A stretch of 64,000 nucleotides of DNA from Haematobia irritans (GCF_050003625.1 NC_134398.1:97611674-97675673), one strand, 5' to 3'. Shown: positions 33,336-47,704, counted from the first letter of the stretch. Translations and numbers: made by a program. The notes: generated by a model from the sequence alone, not told the origin.

Positions 33336-36300
33336 TTTCTACGATCGTTATCTCGAAAACTAAGCATTTGACGCAAAATTTTCACTTAACATTTTTTCTT
33401 TAAAATACACCATTTATTCCCAATATGTATGTTTTGTAAAAAATGATGTCATTTTTCGAAAAAGTGGTAAAATATTTGAATTTTAAACGATCGATGTCTC
33501 GAGAACTAAGCATTTTTGGGAATATGTTTACTAAACATTTGCTCTTTAGAATACACCATTTATTCCCTATTTACACCTTTTGCTTTAAATTTTGTAAAAA
33601 ATGTAGCCATTTTTCGTAAAAGTGGTAAACTATTTAATTTTTCAACGATCGATACTCACAATATTTATTTATTGCCTTAAATTTTGTAAAAAATACAGCC
33701 ATTTTTCATAAAAGTGGTAAAATATTTAAATATTCAACTATCGATATCTCGAGAACTAAACATTTTTAGTAAAATGTTTACTTAATATTTTCTCTTTAGA
33801 ATACACCATTTATTCCCTATTTACACTATTTGCTTTAAATTTTGAAAAAATGTAGCCATTTTTCGTAAAAGTGGTAAACTATTTAATTTTTCAACGATCG
33901 ATATCTCGAGCACTAAGCATTTTTAGTAAAATGTTTACTTAATATTTTCTCTTTAGAATACACCATTTATTCCCAATATGTATGGTTTGTCTTAAATTTT
34001 GTTAAAAATGCAGCCATTTTTCATAAAAGTGGTAAAATATTTAAATATTCAACTATCGATATCTCGAGAACTAAGCATTCTGGCTAAAATTTTTACTAAA
34101 CATTTTCTTTTTAGAATACACCATTTATTCCCAATATGTATAGTTTGCCTTAAATTTTGTAAAAAATGGAGCCATTTTTCGAAAAAGTGGTAAAATATTT
34201 AATTTTTCAACGATCGATATCTCGCGAACTAAGCATTCTGACCAAAATTTTTACTAAACATTTTCTTTTTACAATACACCATTTATTCCAAATATGTATG
34301 GTTTGTCTTAAATTTTGTAAAAAATGTAGCCATTTTTCGTAAAAGTGGTAAACTATTTAATTTTTCAACGATCGATATCTCGAGCACTAAGCATTTTTAG
34401 TCAAATTTGTACTTAATATTTTCTCTTTAGAATACACCATTTATTCCCAATATGTATAGTTTGCCTTAAATTTTGTAAAAAATGCAGCCATTTTTCGAAA
34501 ATGTGGTAAAATATTTAAATGTTCAACGATCGATATCTCGCGAACTAAGCATTCTGGCCAAAATTATTACTAAACATTTTCTTTTTAGAACACACCATTT
34601 ATTCCCAATATGTATAGTTTGCCTTAAATTTTGTAAAAAATGCAGCCATTTTTCGAAAAAGTGGTAAAATATTTAATTTTTCAACGATCGACATCTCGCG
34701 AACTAAGCATTCTGGCCAAAATTTTTACTAAACATTTTCTTTTTACAATACACCATTTATTCCAAATATGTATAGTTTGCCATACATTTTGTAAAAAATG
34801 CAGCCATTTTTCGAAAAAGTGGTAAAATATTTAAATTTTCAACGAGGGATATCTCGAGAACTAACCATTTTTTGTCAAATTTTTACTTAATATTTTCTCT
34901 TTAGAATACACCATTTATTCCCTATTTACACTATAAAAAATGCAGCCAGTTTTTTTTTTTAAATTTTGTAAAAAATGTAGCCATTTTTCGTAAAAGTGGT
35001 AGACTATTTAATTTTTCAACGATCGATATCTCGAGCACTAAGCATTTTAAGTAAAATTTTTACTTAATATTTTATCTTTAGAATATGCCATTTATGCCCA
35101 ATTGTCATGTTTTGTCTTAAATTTTGTTAAAAATGCAGGAATTTTTTGTAAAAGTGGTAAACTACTGAAATTTTCAACGATCGATATTTCTTGAATTAAG
35201 CATTTTTAGTAAAATGTTTACTTAATATTTTCTCTTTAGAATACACCATTTATTCCCAATATGTATGGTTTGTCTTAAATTTTGTAAAAAAAAATGCAGC
35301 CATTTTTCATAAAAGTGGTAAAATATTTAAATATTCAACTATCGATATCTCGAGAACTAAGCGTTTTTAGTAAAATTTTTACTTAATATTTTCTCTTTAG
35401 AATACACCATTTATTCCCAATATGTATAGTTTGCCTTAAATTTTGTAAAAAATGCAGCCATTTTGCGAAAAAGTGGTAAAATGTTTAAATTTTCAACGAT
35501 CGATATCTCACGAATTAAGCATTCTGGCCAAAATATTTACTAAACATTTTCTCTTTAGAATACACCATTTATTCCCAATTTACAATTGTTGTCTTAAAGT
35601 TTGTAAAAAATGCAACCATTTTTCATAAAAGTGATAAAATATTTAAATGTTCAACGATCGATATCTCGCGAACTAAGCATTTTTAGTCAAATTTTTGCTT
35701 AATATTTTCTCTTTAGAATATTCCATTTATGCCCAATTGTCATGGTTTGTCTTAAATTTTGTTCAAAATGCAGGCATTTTTCGTATAAGTGGTAAAATAT
35801 TTAAATATTCAACTATCGATATCTCGAGAACTAAGCATTTTTCGTCAAATTTTTACTTAATATTTTCTCTTTAGAACATGCCATTTATGCCCAATTGTCA
35901 TGTTTTGTATTAAATGCAGCCATTTTGCGAAAAAGTGGTAAAATGTTTAAATTTTCAACGATCGATATCTCTCGAATTAAGCATTCTGGCCAAAATATTT
36001 ACTAAACATTTTCTCTTTAGAATACACCATTTATTCCCAATTTACAATTGTTGTCTTAAAGTTTGTAAAAAATGCAACCATTTTTCATAAAAGTGATAAA
36101 ATATTTAAATGTTCAACGATCGATATCTCGAGAACTAAGCATTTTTAGTAAAAATTTTACTTAATATTTTCTCTTTAGAATACACCATTTATTTCCAATA
36201 TGTATAGTTTGCCATAAATTTTGTAAAAAATGCAGCCATTTTTCGAAAAAGTGGTAAAATATTTAAATGTTCAACGATCGATATCTCGCGAACTAAGCAT

Positions 36301-36897
36301 TTTTAGTCAAATTTTTGCTTAATATTTTCTCTTTAGAATATGCCATTTATGCCCAATTGTCATGGTTTGTCTTAAATTTTGTTCAAAATGCAGGCATTTT
36401 TCGTAAAAGTGGTAAAATATTTAAATATTCAACTATCGATATCTCGAGAACTAAGCATTTTTAGTCACATTTTTACTTAATATTTTCTCTTTAGAATACA
36501 CCATTTATTCCCAATATGTATGGTTTGCCTTTGTAAAAATGCTGCCATTTTCCATAAAAGTGGTAAAATATTTAAATATTCAACGATCGATATCTCGAGA
36601 ACTAAGCATTTTTAGTAAAAATTGTACTTAATATTTTCTCCTTAGAATACACCATTTGTTCCCAATATGTATAGTTTGCCTTAAATTTTGTAAAAAATGA
36701 AGCCATTTTTTCGAAAAAGTGGTAAAATATTTAAATGTTCAACGATCGATATCTCGAGAACTAAGCATTTTTAGTCACATTTTTACTTAATATTTTCTCT
36801 TTAGAATATGCCATTTATACCCAATATGCATGTTTTGTCTTAAATTTTGTAAAAAGAAAAAAATTAAAATATTAAAATTTTCAACGATTGATATCTC
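33336..36897 (+). repeat. 158-bp satellite array, segment 4
   Basis: Matches segment 3 but lacks about 0.8 kb (roughly five monomers) relative to it near 36140, and a smaller piece near 33650 where GATCGATA joins directly to CTCACAATATTT. Confidence 0.92.
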
Positions 36898-37845
36898 GAA
36901 AATAAGATACCGCAATTTAAGTCATTTATAACATATACTTTTTATTTTGTACCAAACTTTTTGTAATTTCCATCAATAATGGCAGAAAATGTGGAATTGT
37001 GTTCATATGACGTATGAGCATTTTGTTTATATTTACTTTTCTTTTGTACCATTGTGCTTATTATTTATTTTTTTCGGAGGAATCGGTGATCTTGTGCATT
37101 TAAGGGTAAATTAGGTAAATTACGCTATGGTTATGATGTGTATTGCGTATTCGAAAGTAATTTGCCACAACTCTTAAAATTCAACAACTTGGCAATACTA
37201 ATGCGGTTATACTGACATGTTGTAGAGCCTTTTCACTCGATCACTCAACTTCGTATGTGAGGCAGAATAAGACAAAAAATGTTTGTGCTATATGTGCTGT
37301 GGGCAGTGATGTCAATTGTTGGGCATTCAATTCGTCAAAAAATCGTCACCATTAAACGATCTATTCAAACAAAAGCATAACAAAAGTCATTTGAATTCGA
37401 TTTAATTTCATGAAATTGAGTAAACATAGGAACTAATTAGTAATATAGTTTCCATTTTCCTTAAACATTGATGCATTTTAATGCTTAGTACAAAGTTCAT
37501 TTCTGCCTAAAGGCCGGTACTATGTCCGGTTTTCGAGTTGAAAATCATTTTATTTTCGCGATTATTTACAATCAAAATTTTAAATAAAAATAAATATATT
37601 CCTGTGAAATTTTAATCGAATATAGATGAAAAGGACAATGCGTATCAATTGAGTTAAATTATCTGGGTTTAATCGCACTATTATAAACAAAACATTTGTT
37701 TCGTGCGATTGCGGTATTTATTTGAAAAAAAACGGTGCTTCGAAATGCCCATTTACTCTAAATTCAAATATAGTCACCATTTGTTTAAATAAATACCGTG
37801 ATCGCAAAGGGAAAACATTTTGTAAGTTATTTTCACATTGAAAAT
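36898..37845 (+). repeat. Satellite spacer, copy 3
   Basis: Third copy of the spacer. It shares the GGTAAATTAGGTAAATTACG change with copy 2, so copies 2 and 3 are closest. Confidence 0.9.
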
Positions 37846-38390
37846 ATTTAATTTTCTACGATCGTTATCTCGAAAACTAAGCATTTTACGCAAAATTTTT
37901 ACTCAACATTTTTTCTTTAAAATACACCATTTATTCCCAATATGTATGTTTTGTAAAAAATGATGTCATTTTTCGAAAAAGTGGTAAAATATTTAAATTT
38001 TAAACGATCGATGTCTCGAGAACTAAGCATTTTTGGGAATATGTTTACTAAACATTTGCTCTTTAGAATACACCATTTATTCCCTATTTACACTATTTGC
38101 TTTAAATTTTGTAAAAAATGTAGCCATTTTTCGTAAAAGTGGTACACTATTTAATTTTTCAACGATCGATATCTCGAGAACTAAGCATTTTTAGTAAAAT
38201 TTTTCTTAATATTTTCTCTTTATAATACACCATTTATTCCCAATATTTATGTTTTGTCTTAAATTTTGTAAAAAATGCAGCCAATTTTCGAAAAAGTGGT
38301 AAAATATTTAATTTTCAACGATCGATATCTCGAAAACGAAGGATTTTTTGGCAAAATATTGATGAAATATTTGAACTTTCAACGATCTGA
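37846..38390 (+). repeat. 158-bp satellite array, segment 5 (right edge)
   Basis: About three and a half monomers that start like segments 3 and 4 after the spacer, then diverge (GATATCTCGAAAACGAAGG) and stop where the ~150-bp family begins. Confidence 0.88.
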
Positions 38391-38399
38391 ACGATTCAA

Positions 38400-39330
38400 C
38401 GATAGGCGACTACAGAGGCCAAAGTTTCGCTTCGATTTGTTTGATATTTTGCCCAGGGAGTAGAACTGATATTACATCTGTGATATCAAAGTTGGTTGAA
38501 ATCGATTCAGATATAGCTTAAATATATACTTTTCGGCCGATTTACACTCATATGACCACATTGGGCAAAGTTTTACATTGATTCACGTACAATTTTACAT
38601 AGGGAGTAAAATTAAGATTATTTATATGCGTGCCGAATTCGGTTGAAAGTGGTTCAGATTCATAGGTTGCTCCTACATATATCTTTCGTCCGATTTACCC
38701 TCAGTTGACCCCAGAGGCCAAAGTTTTACTACGATTTACGTCAAATTTTGCACAGGGAGTAGAAATGTCATTGTAGCTATGTCTGGATGGGTTGGTGGAA
38801 ATCGGTTAAGACTCAGATATAGCTCCGTATTTATCTTTCACCCAATTTATACTCAGTTGACCACAGATGCCAAAGTTTCAATTTGATTTGTGTGATATTT
38901 TGCAAAGGCAGTGGAACTGACATTACACGTCACAGTCAGTTGACCATAGAGGCCAAAGTTTTACTCTAATTTACAAAGTTTTTTCTCAAATTTGCTATAC
39001 CTGGAATAATTCCTTAAAGTCGTACAATATTCAGATATAGCTACCACATACACCTTTTGTCCCTTTTATACTCATGTCACTCAATTTACACTCAATTGAC
39101 CACAGATGGCAAAGTTTCACTTCTATTTATGTGATATTTTGCAAAGAGAGTGGAACTGGCATTACATGTCACAGTTAGTTGACCATAGAGGCCAAAGTTT
39201 TACTCAAATTTGCTATACCTGCAATTATTCCTTAAACTCGAACAAGATTCAGATATTGCTACCACATATACCTTTTGCCCCTTTTATACTCATGTGACCA
39301 AAGAGGTCAAATCTTTCCCAGATTTAAAGG
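38400..39330 (+). repeat. ~150-bp tandem repeat family
   Basis: The block GACCACAGAGGCCAAAGTTT followed by a GATTT...GTGATATTTTGC...GGGAGT core recurs at about 38411, 38556, 38707, 38861, 39097 and, as shorter units, 38943 and 39181. Spacing is 145-154 bp in full units. It is more diverged than the 158-bp satellite and shares no obvious sequence with it. Confidence 0.75.
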
Positions 39331-39633
39331 TGTCATTCTAACTATACAGAAATATATGCACAGTTGATATATTTCCCGTATATACATTTGTATTTCTTTC
39401 ATCCGATTTAGACTCATATTACCATGGGGCGTAAGATTAGATAGCCTCCATGTACACTGATTTCACAAATTTATTTTATAATAGCCGGAATGCACCTGTA
39501 GGAAAGTTTCTCTATCCATATTTTGGATAGATATTTTAATTAGAATAATTTCCAAAAGACGTCTTTAGCAATTATTTATATTATGTTCCTTCAATGTCCG
39601 TATCAAAATTATATTATTTACATTAAAAATATT

Positions 39634-41498
39634 AACAAGTATATACAGCAGTAAGTTCTGCCTGGCCGAATCTTAAATACCCACCACCATGAATCAAATG
39701 TAGATTCCTTTGAAATTTCAGGTGTTTGATGACAGATATTCTCCCAAGCAGAGCAGTTCAACTAGTACACTTCCCGAAGATAAATTTAAAGATTTTACCT
39801 ATGAAGACTATATCAGATTCGGGATTTATAAGAACCATTTTTGTTTGAGTTTTAGAGGAATCATTAACATCTCTTGAAAGTGTGCAAGAAACTGATGAAA
39901 TAACGCCCTGATGTGTAAATCTGTAGATTTTCACCTGCATTATTTAGATGATTACGAGAATTAAAATCTGAATATTTTACTTTCAGTTTCAAGCAATTTT
40001 CTTGATCAGTGCGCCTTCTATACCCTCAGGAAGTGAAATCGGTCTATATGGAGGCCTTACAAAATGGACCGCTAAAACCTAAATCTGATTCACGTTTTTG
40101 TGTATCTAAAATACTAGTATTATGGCATTCCAATTTGTCGCAATTCGGACAAAAAACTATAGTTTATAGAAACCCAAGAAGTTAAGTCGGGAAATCGGTT
40201 TTATGGGGGCTATACTAAAACATACTCAACAATTTTTTCACACCTCTTTATGGTCCTAAAATACTTCTAGATTTCAAATTTCAGACAAATTGGATAAAAA
40301 CTACGGTTTCTAGAATCCCAAACAATGAAATCATTTCTTGCACATCTATTTATAGTTATACAAAACCTCCAGATTTTCAATTTCAGGCAAATTGGACAAT
40401 AACTACGATTTCTACACACCCAAAAAGTAAAATCGCAAGATCGGTCTATATGGGTGCTATACTAAAACAATGACCGATTCTCACCATTTTAGGCGCACCT
40501 CGTAACATAATTCTAGATTTCAAATATCGTGCAAATTGGATAAAAACTACGGTTTCTATAAGCCAAAGAAGTAAAATCGGGAGATCGGTATATATGGGAG
40601 CTATACCAAACCATGGACCGATGCTCACCATTTTTGGCACACCTCTTAACCGTCCTAAAACACCTCTAGATTTTACATTTCAGGCTAATTGGATAAAAAC
40701 TACGGATTCTAAAAGCCCAAGAAGTAAAATCGGGAGATCGATCTATATGGGGGCTATACCAAAAAATGGGCCTATACTCACCATTTTTGGCGCACCTCTT
40801 AATGGTTCTAAAATACCTCTAGAATTTCAATTTCAGGCAAATTGGACTAAAACTAGGGTTTCTATAAGCCCAAGAAGTAAAATCGGGAGATCGGTCTATA
40901 TGGGGGTTATACCAAACCATAGACCGATACTCACCATTTTTAGCACACCTCTTTATGGTCTCCAAACACCTCTAGATTTTAAATTTCAGGCAAATGGGAT
41001 AAAAACTACGGATTCTAGAAGCCCAAGAAATAAAATCGGGAGATCGGTCTATATGGGGGCTATACCAAAACATGGACCGATACTCACCTTTTTTGGCACA
41101 CCTCTTTATGGTCCTAAAATACCTCCAGATTTCAAATTTCAGGCAAATTGGATGAAAACTACGGTTTCTATAAGCCAAAGACCCCAAATTGGGAGGTCGG
41201 TTTATATGGGGACTATATCAAAACCTGGACCGATATAGCCCATCTTCGAACTTGACCTGCCTGCAGACAAAAGACGAGTTTGTGCAAAATTTCAGCACGA
41301 TTGCTTTATTATTGAAGACTGTAGCGTGATTACAACAGACAGACAGACGGACAGACGGACATGCTTATATTGTCTTAGAATTTCTCCCTCATCAAGAATA
41401 TATATACTTCATATAGTCGGAAATCGATATTTCGATGTGTTACAAACGGAATGACAAACTTATTATACCCCCGTCACCATTCTATGGTGGTGGGTATA
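39634..41498. mobile_element. Interspersed repeat with CCCACCACCAT ends carrying a minisatellite
   Basis: Left end ...GGCCGAATCTTAAATACCCACCACCATG (39671 region). The right end is the reverse complement type, ATGGTGGTGGGTATAAAAA (41483-41501), preceded by a TATATATACTTCATATAGTC segment and GACAGACAGACGGACAGACGG. This arrangement is typical of a very common dispersed fly repeat; I cannot name its class. The interior is mostly a 153-bp tandem repeat. No transposase. Confidence 0.55.
40240..41238 (+). repeat. 153-bp tandem repeat
   Basis: Units carry GTAAAATCGGGAGATCGG, TATATGGGGGCTATACCAAA, ACTCACCATTTTTGGC and TTTCAGGCAAATTGGATAAAAACTACGG. The GTAAAATCGG block starts at 40571, 40724, 40877 and 41030, exactly 153 bp apart; older units lie to the left. 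Because 153 is a multiple of three, one frame stays open for 214 codons (40594-41238), four 51-residue repeats, but nothing suggests a protein. Confidence 0.9.
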
Positions 41499-42640
<1,142 letters not shown>

Positions 42641-42642
42641 TC

Positions 42643-44105
42643 ATCGAAGGCATTGTATTTCAGTTAAATTTTACAACACCATAAGATTTATATACCCCTA
42701 CCAAGTTAAACAACAGTATTATTTTGGTTAACTTGATTATTTTTTGGGAAACCCGATAATAAAATTTGGTTAACCGTCACTTTAAAATAGCGACGACTAA
42801 ACAATTTTAAAATCAATCATTCCACAGTACAGAGAAATGAAATAATTAAAGGAACAACAAACCGTTATACTATTATGCAAATTTTCATAAATTAAAAGTA
42901 AACTTTCTGTAAGCAAAATCACTTTATTATAAAAACTTATGATGAAATTTCTTTAAACAATGTTTTTTTTTTTGAATAAAAATTGCGGCCACGTGGAACA
43001 AGAAAGTAGTTCATTTTAACTCACTATTTGGACATTTTGACTTATCCTTAGTTTTTTATTCATCGTAAGTATATTTTTCATATATCTTTCTGAAAAAATT
43101 TAAGGAATAAAGAAAATTGGTAAAATGAACACCATGTAATAAAATATTAGTATTTAATTATTTATATTAGCTTGTAGCTTACCATATTTGGGACACTTAT
43201 ATAATGGTGTAAGGAATTCAACTTTTCTTAGGTAAACGTATCTCATAAAATTTGTACCTGAAACAATTAGAGAAATAATGAAGTAAGCTATATTAACTCA
43301 TAAAACTGTTTATTATAGGTATGAAGGACATAATAAAATAACTATTCCAGTTAAAAGAAAACCAAAGTTTTAATATAAAACTTACCAATTCTCTATTAAA
43401 TTGTACGCTGAAGGGAAATATAAAAAGTTGTCCAAATTCATTTGGGGTTACTCTGAAATAAATACTTATTTTTTCCATTAAATGGAAACATTAAATTGGT
43501 TTCCAAAAAAAAAAAACAATTAAAGAAATAATAATATGAATACAAAAACTAAATATTCTGGTTAAAAGAAAGTTAAAGAAAACTTACCAATTCACTATTA
43601 AATTATAAGCAGAGGAGTAATAAACATTTTTCCAAATTGTTTAGGTGTTATTCTGAAATTAAACATTTGTTTTTTACATTAAAAATATTAAATTGGTTTC
43701 CAAAACAATTGATTAAAGAAACACTAAAATAAAGTATTAAAAACCTGTAATGTAATGATAAAATGGTCATACACAACGTAAATATTCTAGTTTTAAAAAG
43801 CCAATTTTTAAAAGAAAACTTACCAATTCTCTATTAAATTATACGCTGAAATATAAAAATTTGTCCGAACCCATTTGGGGTTGCTCTGAAATTAAAATTT
43901 TTTTACAAGAAAAACATTAAACTGGTTTCAAAAAAAAAATTAATTAACTAATAATATGAATAAAAATATCTATTTAAAAGAAAGCCAAATTTTTAAAAGA
44001 ATACTTACCAATTTTCGATTAAACTATAAGCTTAGGTGTAACAAAATTCCAAATTCATCTGAGATTACTCTGAAATTGAATACTTATTTTTTACATGGAA
44101 TAATA
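42643..44105 (+). repeat. Repeat Y, copy 1 (about 1.46 kb)
   Basis: Non-coding AT-rich repeat from TTCATCGAAGGCATTG to TTACATGGAATAATATTACAT. It matches 54136-58975 once the X2 insertion there is ignored. Inside, a sub-motif (GAAAACTTACCAATTCTCTATTAAATT) recurs four times as a loose tandem of about 200 bp (43380, 43585, 43820, 44005). It serves as the empty site for X2: CTATATTAACTC at about 43290. Its left end lacks the first ~120 bp present in copy 2. Confidence 0.75.
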
Positions 44106-44107
44106 TT

Positions 44108-44975
44108 ACATAAGATTCCGGATTATCTCATCGTAATAAGTACTTATTACTAATTTCAAGTGTGGTGGGAAGTTAAGCTACCATGCAGCGAAATTCAAAG
44201 TTATCCACTGGGTTGCTAACTCCAGGGCTCAGTGGACGGGTATCGACTGAAGTTATAAATTTGGGCGATGACCAAGAGATAGACCCAATTAGTCGACCTG
44301 CAGACGGGTTCTATAATTTAACAAGTCGAACCTTACCTAAGGTAACGACATCAAAAGGAGGTAATCCTTCAAAAAAGAGATTTAAGGAACGCAGAAATGC
44401 CTTGTTTATCCTAAAGAAATTATGATCAGTCGACTCAAGCACGTTGTCGACTAAGCAAAGCACTTCCTTAAACTGGGCGCAAGGAATTCTTGAAGCTGGA
44501 AAGATCACCGGATGAACTGCCATCTTCCAAAAGGGATCAAAGATCTTTTGCCTCAGTGGCAAAAAACGGTCTTGTGATGGCGATTGCTAATAGGGGAGGT
44601 ATTGTTCCAAAACACAAGTGGGAGGAAATTGAGAATACTTTGTCTGGCGTCTACTCACAGGTGCTGGAAAAGTTTCCCGGCCAAGATCCTCGACACCAAG
44701 AGGCTGGTTGGTCCTAGTCATATTTGAGGACCAGTGGTCTATAAAATTTTTAAAGCTGCGTTGATACTAATTGGCGAAGTTTGGGAAGGAGCTGCTCTAG
44801 TGTTAGTCGAGAAGAAAGTCATACCGGCTAGACCTAGAGCACATGCGTGGATACATGCAAACCCTCCTGACCCTGAATCTTTTTTAAATAGGCTGAAACA
44901 ATGCAATCCAGATCTTCCAATAGCTCATTGGAAGGTTGGCCGTTTGGATGAAGTGGATGGACCTAGACCAGGCAT
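44108..44975 (+). pseudogene. LOA-3: 5' fragment with broken ORF1
   Basis: Starts with the LOA 5' UTR (AATAAGTACTTATTAC, AAGTGTGG) and ATG 44183 (MQRNSKLSTG). ORF1 is broken by a TGA at about 44423 and further shifts. The block FKAALILIGEVWEGAALV is present (44740-44800), followed by a 15-20-residue segment absent from LOA-1, then CNPDLPIAHWKVGRLDEVDGPR. The copy ends there, so ORF2 is missing. It is on the opposite strand to LOA-1. Confidence 0.8.
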
Positions 44976-45033
44976 GAGTTAGTGAAAGCCTTAGAGTCAG
45001 CAGTGTTCTGTGGTGCAAAGTGGTGCCAAACAA

Positions 45034-45280
45034 CCCACACGCACGAAAAAGATTGTTTTTATATGTTTGGAACTCAATCTTTTTAACACAATATTTTTAA
45101 GTGCAAGCATACAATGTTCATAAACTAACTAATGTTCATAACTAACACAACATGTTTGGGATATATGTTCATATTTTAGAATATATTATGTGTGGGGCAT
45201 AAAATATTTGTAAATATAATATGCTTGGATGCAAACATATATTAATTTAGAAATAGCCTATAAACATATATGTGGTTAGA
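45034..45280 (-). repeat. Repeat X, partial copy (X3)
   Basis: Reads, in reverse orientation, the right terminal ~250 bp of X1 (CACGAAAAAGATTG, AAGTGCAAGCATA, GGATGCAAACATATATTAATTTAG). Its other end fades into sequence with the same ATATGTTTG words up to about 45480. No TA-bounded left end seen. Confidence 0.6.
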
Positions 45281-45730
45281 AAGAGAGACCTACAGAGTAT
45301 GCTGCAAGTAACACAATGGAAGTAACCAATTGGCGCATTAAAATACATATACACAACGAACATTTCATTAAAATTTTTTCTACCAGTGTATGCCTAAGGT
45401 GAATCATAATATGTTTGAACAATACAAACAATATTTTGTTTGGACCATATACATATGCTTGAAGCAGAATGTATTTTTTGAAGACCAACCCCCGATAATA
45501 AGAAAATAAAAATGTAATAAAAAATATTGATAAAAATAAAAAGAGAAATGGTGGAAAAATTATTTATTAGTTTTTTTTTTAATTTGTTCACTTAAATGAA
45601 CTTCCAAGGAACAACTTCTAAAGCAATGCAAAGGATCCGAGAACTTCATTGGAGACAATCCAAGTTTGCACTACGTGGCACAGTTGATGTCAAAAGTGGG
45701 AATTAATTCGAGGTAGTTTCCCTGTTTATA
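45281..45730. other. Spacer, no gene
   Basis: AT-rich; the first 200 bp contain further TATGTTTGAAC-type words. It ends in the TA (45729-45730) used by the foldback element. Confidence 0.5.
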
Positions 45731-46040
45731 CACCCTCAAAAAAAAATCGCTTCTTTAACATATGTTCCAAACATATTTTGCAGGAAGCACATATATTACT
45801 GGATACTGCCGAAACATTAATATGTTTGTTTTATGTGAACATATTATATATTTGGAAGCATTTTGAGCCCAAAAATATTATATGCTTGGAAGAATTTTTC
45901 CCTAAGACGATTGTGCTCATTCCCTAACATACTCGTAATTTTCAATTCCACGAAATATTTTAGTTCTTGGCACCTTTTTCTGTAATACAAATAATGTTGA
46001 AGAAATTATTCACTTTTATATATTTTTTAAATTTTACCTT

Positions 46041-46115
46041 TCGCCTGCACGGAGAATCGGACCGAGGATCACACAGTTTGTAAGCCAACACACTATCCAC
46101 TGGGCTACGTAGCTG
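46041..46115 (-). other. tRNA-like module 1, left arm of foldback
   Basis: Minus strand: GTAGCCCAGTGGATAG (A-box-like), about 45 nt later TCGGTCCGATTCTCC (B-box-like, one change from the right-arm copy), ending GTGCAGGCGAAAGG. It matches 47896-47970 in the other arm. It lacks a well-paired acceptor stem, so it is not a functional tRNA. Confidence 0.6.
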
Positions 46116-46226
46116 CTATAGTCACCAATAGATAGTTATCGTTATAAGTTACATTTAAATAGCATAGTTTGCAGCGCCCACGAGCCCATGCAAACATAAC
46201 ATTATTTAACAGAAACATACATTTGT

Positions 46227-46300
46227 TTGCCACGTGGAGCATGTCTAGCCTTGCATGCAAAGGGTCGTGGGTTAAATCCCTGCTCTGAGCGAACACTTTT
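46227..46300 (+). other. tRNA-like module 2, left arm (damaged A-box)
   Basis: TTGCCACGTGGAGCATGTCTAGCC, then GTCGTGGGTTAAATCCCTGC. Relative to the right-arm copy it has lost about nine bases of the A-box and has GTTAAATCC in the B-box. Confidence 0.5.
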
Positions 46301-46764
46301 TGTTTAATTTACACATTTATATTTATACTATATTAAATTTTTATAATGAAACTTCGAAATGTGGGTTATTAAAGATTTATAGTCAGTAACAGTGCTTGAT
46401 ATAAACGAAATTGACTGATTTTTGGATAAAATATTATTTTTTTATTGCAAAAATAACAATTTTGTAACAAAAAACTGTTTTTGGTACAAAACTTTAAAAT
46501 TTGGAAGGAATTCAAAAACTCTAACAAAAGAAGAACGTGGAGTCGAGTATAAACATACATAAATAATTTTATAACATAACATAAATTTATTTAGGCGTGA
46601 ACAGTTTTTTACTAGCATTTAACACCATCGCTCTAAAATGCATTTTATTTTTCTTTAATAAATAATTTTAAAGAAAATAAACTTTTTTAATTGTTTTAGA
46701 TGCAAAACTCGAACTTAATGCCCGCTTTTATATTTGAAGGTGTCCGTCAACTCCTCGTGGACTA

Positions 46765-47277
46765 CACTCTTAGAAAAATATATTTTTCATAAGTTCCGAT
46801 ATAAACAAAATGTGTTTTGGGCACAATTTTAAAACACAATGTATTTAAGTGCAAACATGTAATGTTCCCAAAGTAACACTAAATGTTTGGGACATCTATG
46901 TTAATATATTATGTTTGGGGCATGAACGTTTCACAAAAATCATATGTGTGAATGCAAACATATATAAATTTACAAATTTCTACTAAACATACATATGTTG
47001 TGATATTTTATTCAAAGCGCCAGAGAGAGTATAGAGAAAGAAATAGAGATGGTAACAGGGAGAGTTGACGAAAGATATCAACATAACACATCAAAAGAGA
47101 ACAATTTCTGTGAAACCGATTGTTTGTTGTTTCGGAAAACTGTTTTATGATAAGGCCAAAAATTTGATATGCTTAAGTCTAAATATTATTTAATTTGAAT
47201 ATTAGAATGAGTATTCGGAGTAAAGAGAATAGACATTTGAAAAACAAACAGCATTTGAAAAACAAAGAGCATATGTT
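46765..47277 (+). repeat. Repeat W within the foldback loop
   Basis: Begins after TA with CACTCTTAGAAAAATATA. It matches in reverse the sequence at 52376 down to about 50900, minus the X1 insertion. It ends near AGACATTTGAAAAACAAACAGCAT. AAACATGTAATG/ATATGTTTG words are frequent. Confidence 0.6.
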
Positions 47278-47704
47278 TCGAGTTTTGCTGATAAAACAAT
47301 TTAAAAAGTTTATTTTCTCTAAAATGAATTATTAAAGAAAAATAAAAGGCATTTTAGAGCGATGGTGTTAAATGCTAGTAAAAAACTGTTCACGCCTAAA
47401 TAAATTTATGTTTATATTATAAACTTATTTATGTATGTTTATACTCGACTCCACGTTCTTCTTTTGTTAGAGTTTTTGAAATCCTTCCAAATTTTAAAGT
47501 TTTGTACCAAAACCAGTTTTTTGTTACAAAATTGTAATTTTTGCAATAAAAAATAATATTTTATCCAAAATCAGTCAATTTCGTTTACATCAAGCTCTGT
47601 TACAGACTATAAATCTTTAATAACCCACATTTCGAAGTTTCATTATACAAATTTAATATAGTATAAATATACATGTGTACATAAAAAAAAAAAAAATAAA
47701 AAAA

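Noticed and set aside
17780..38390. CRISPR-like regular repeats
   Set aside because: Repeat and spacer are not separable, the unit is a 158-bp satellite monomer, and the sequence is from an insect.
40594..41238. A 214-codon frame made of four 51-residue repeats
   Set aside because: The 153-bp unit is a multiple of three, so one frame stays open by chance. The older units to the left are not open and no domain is seen.
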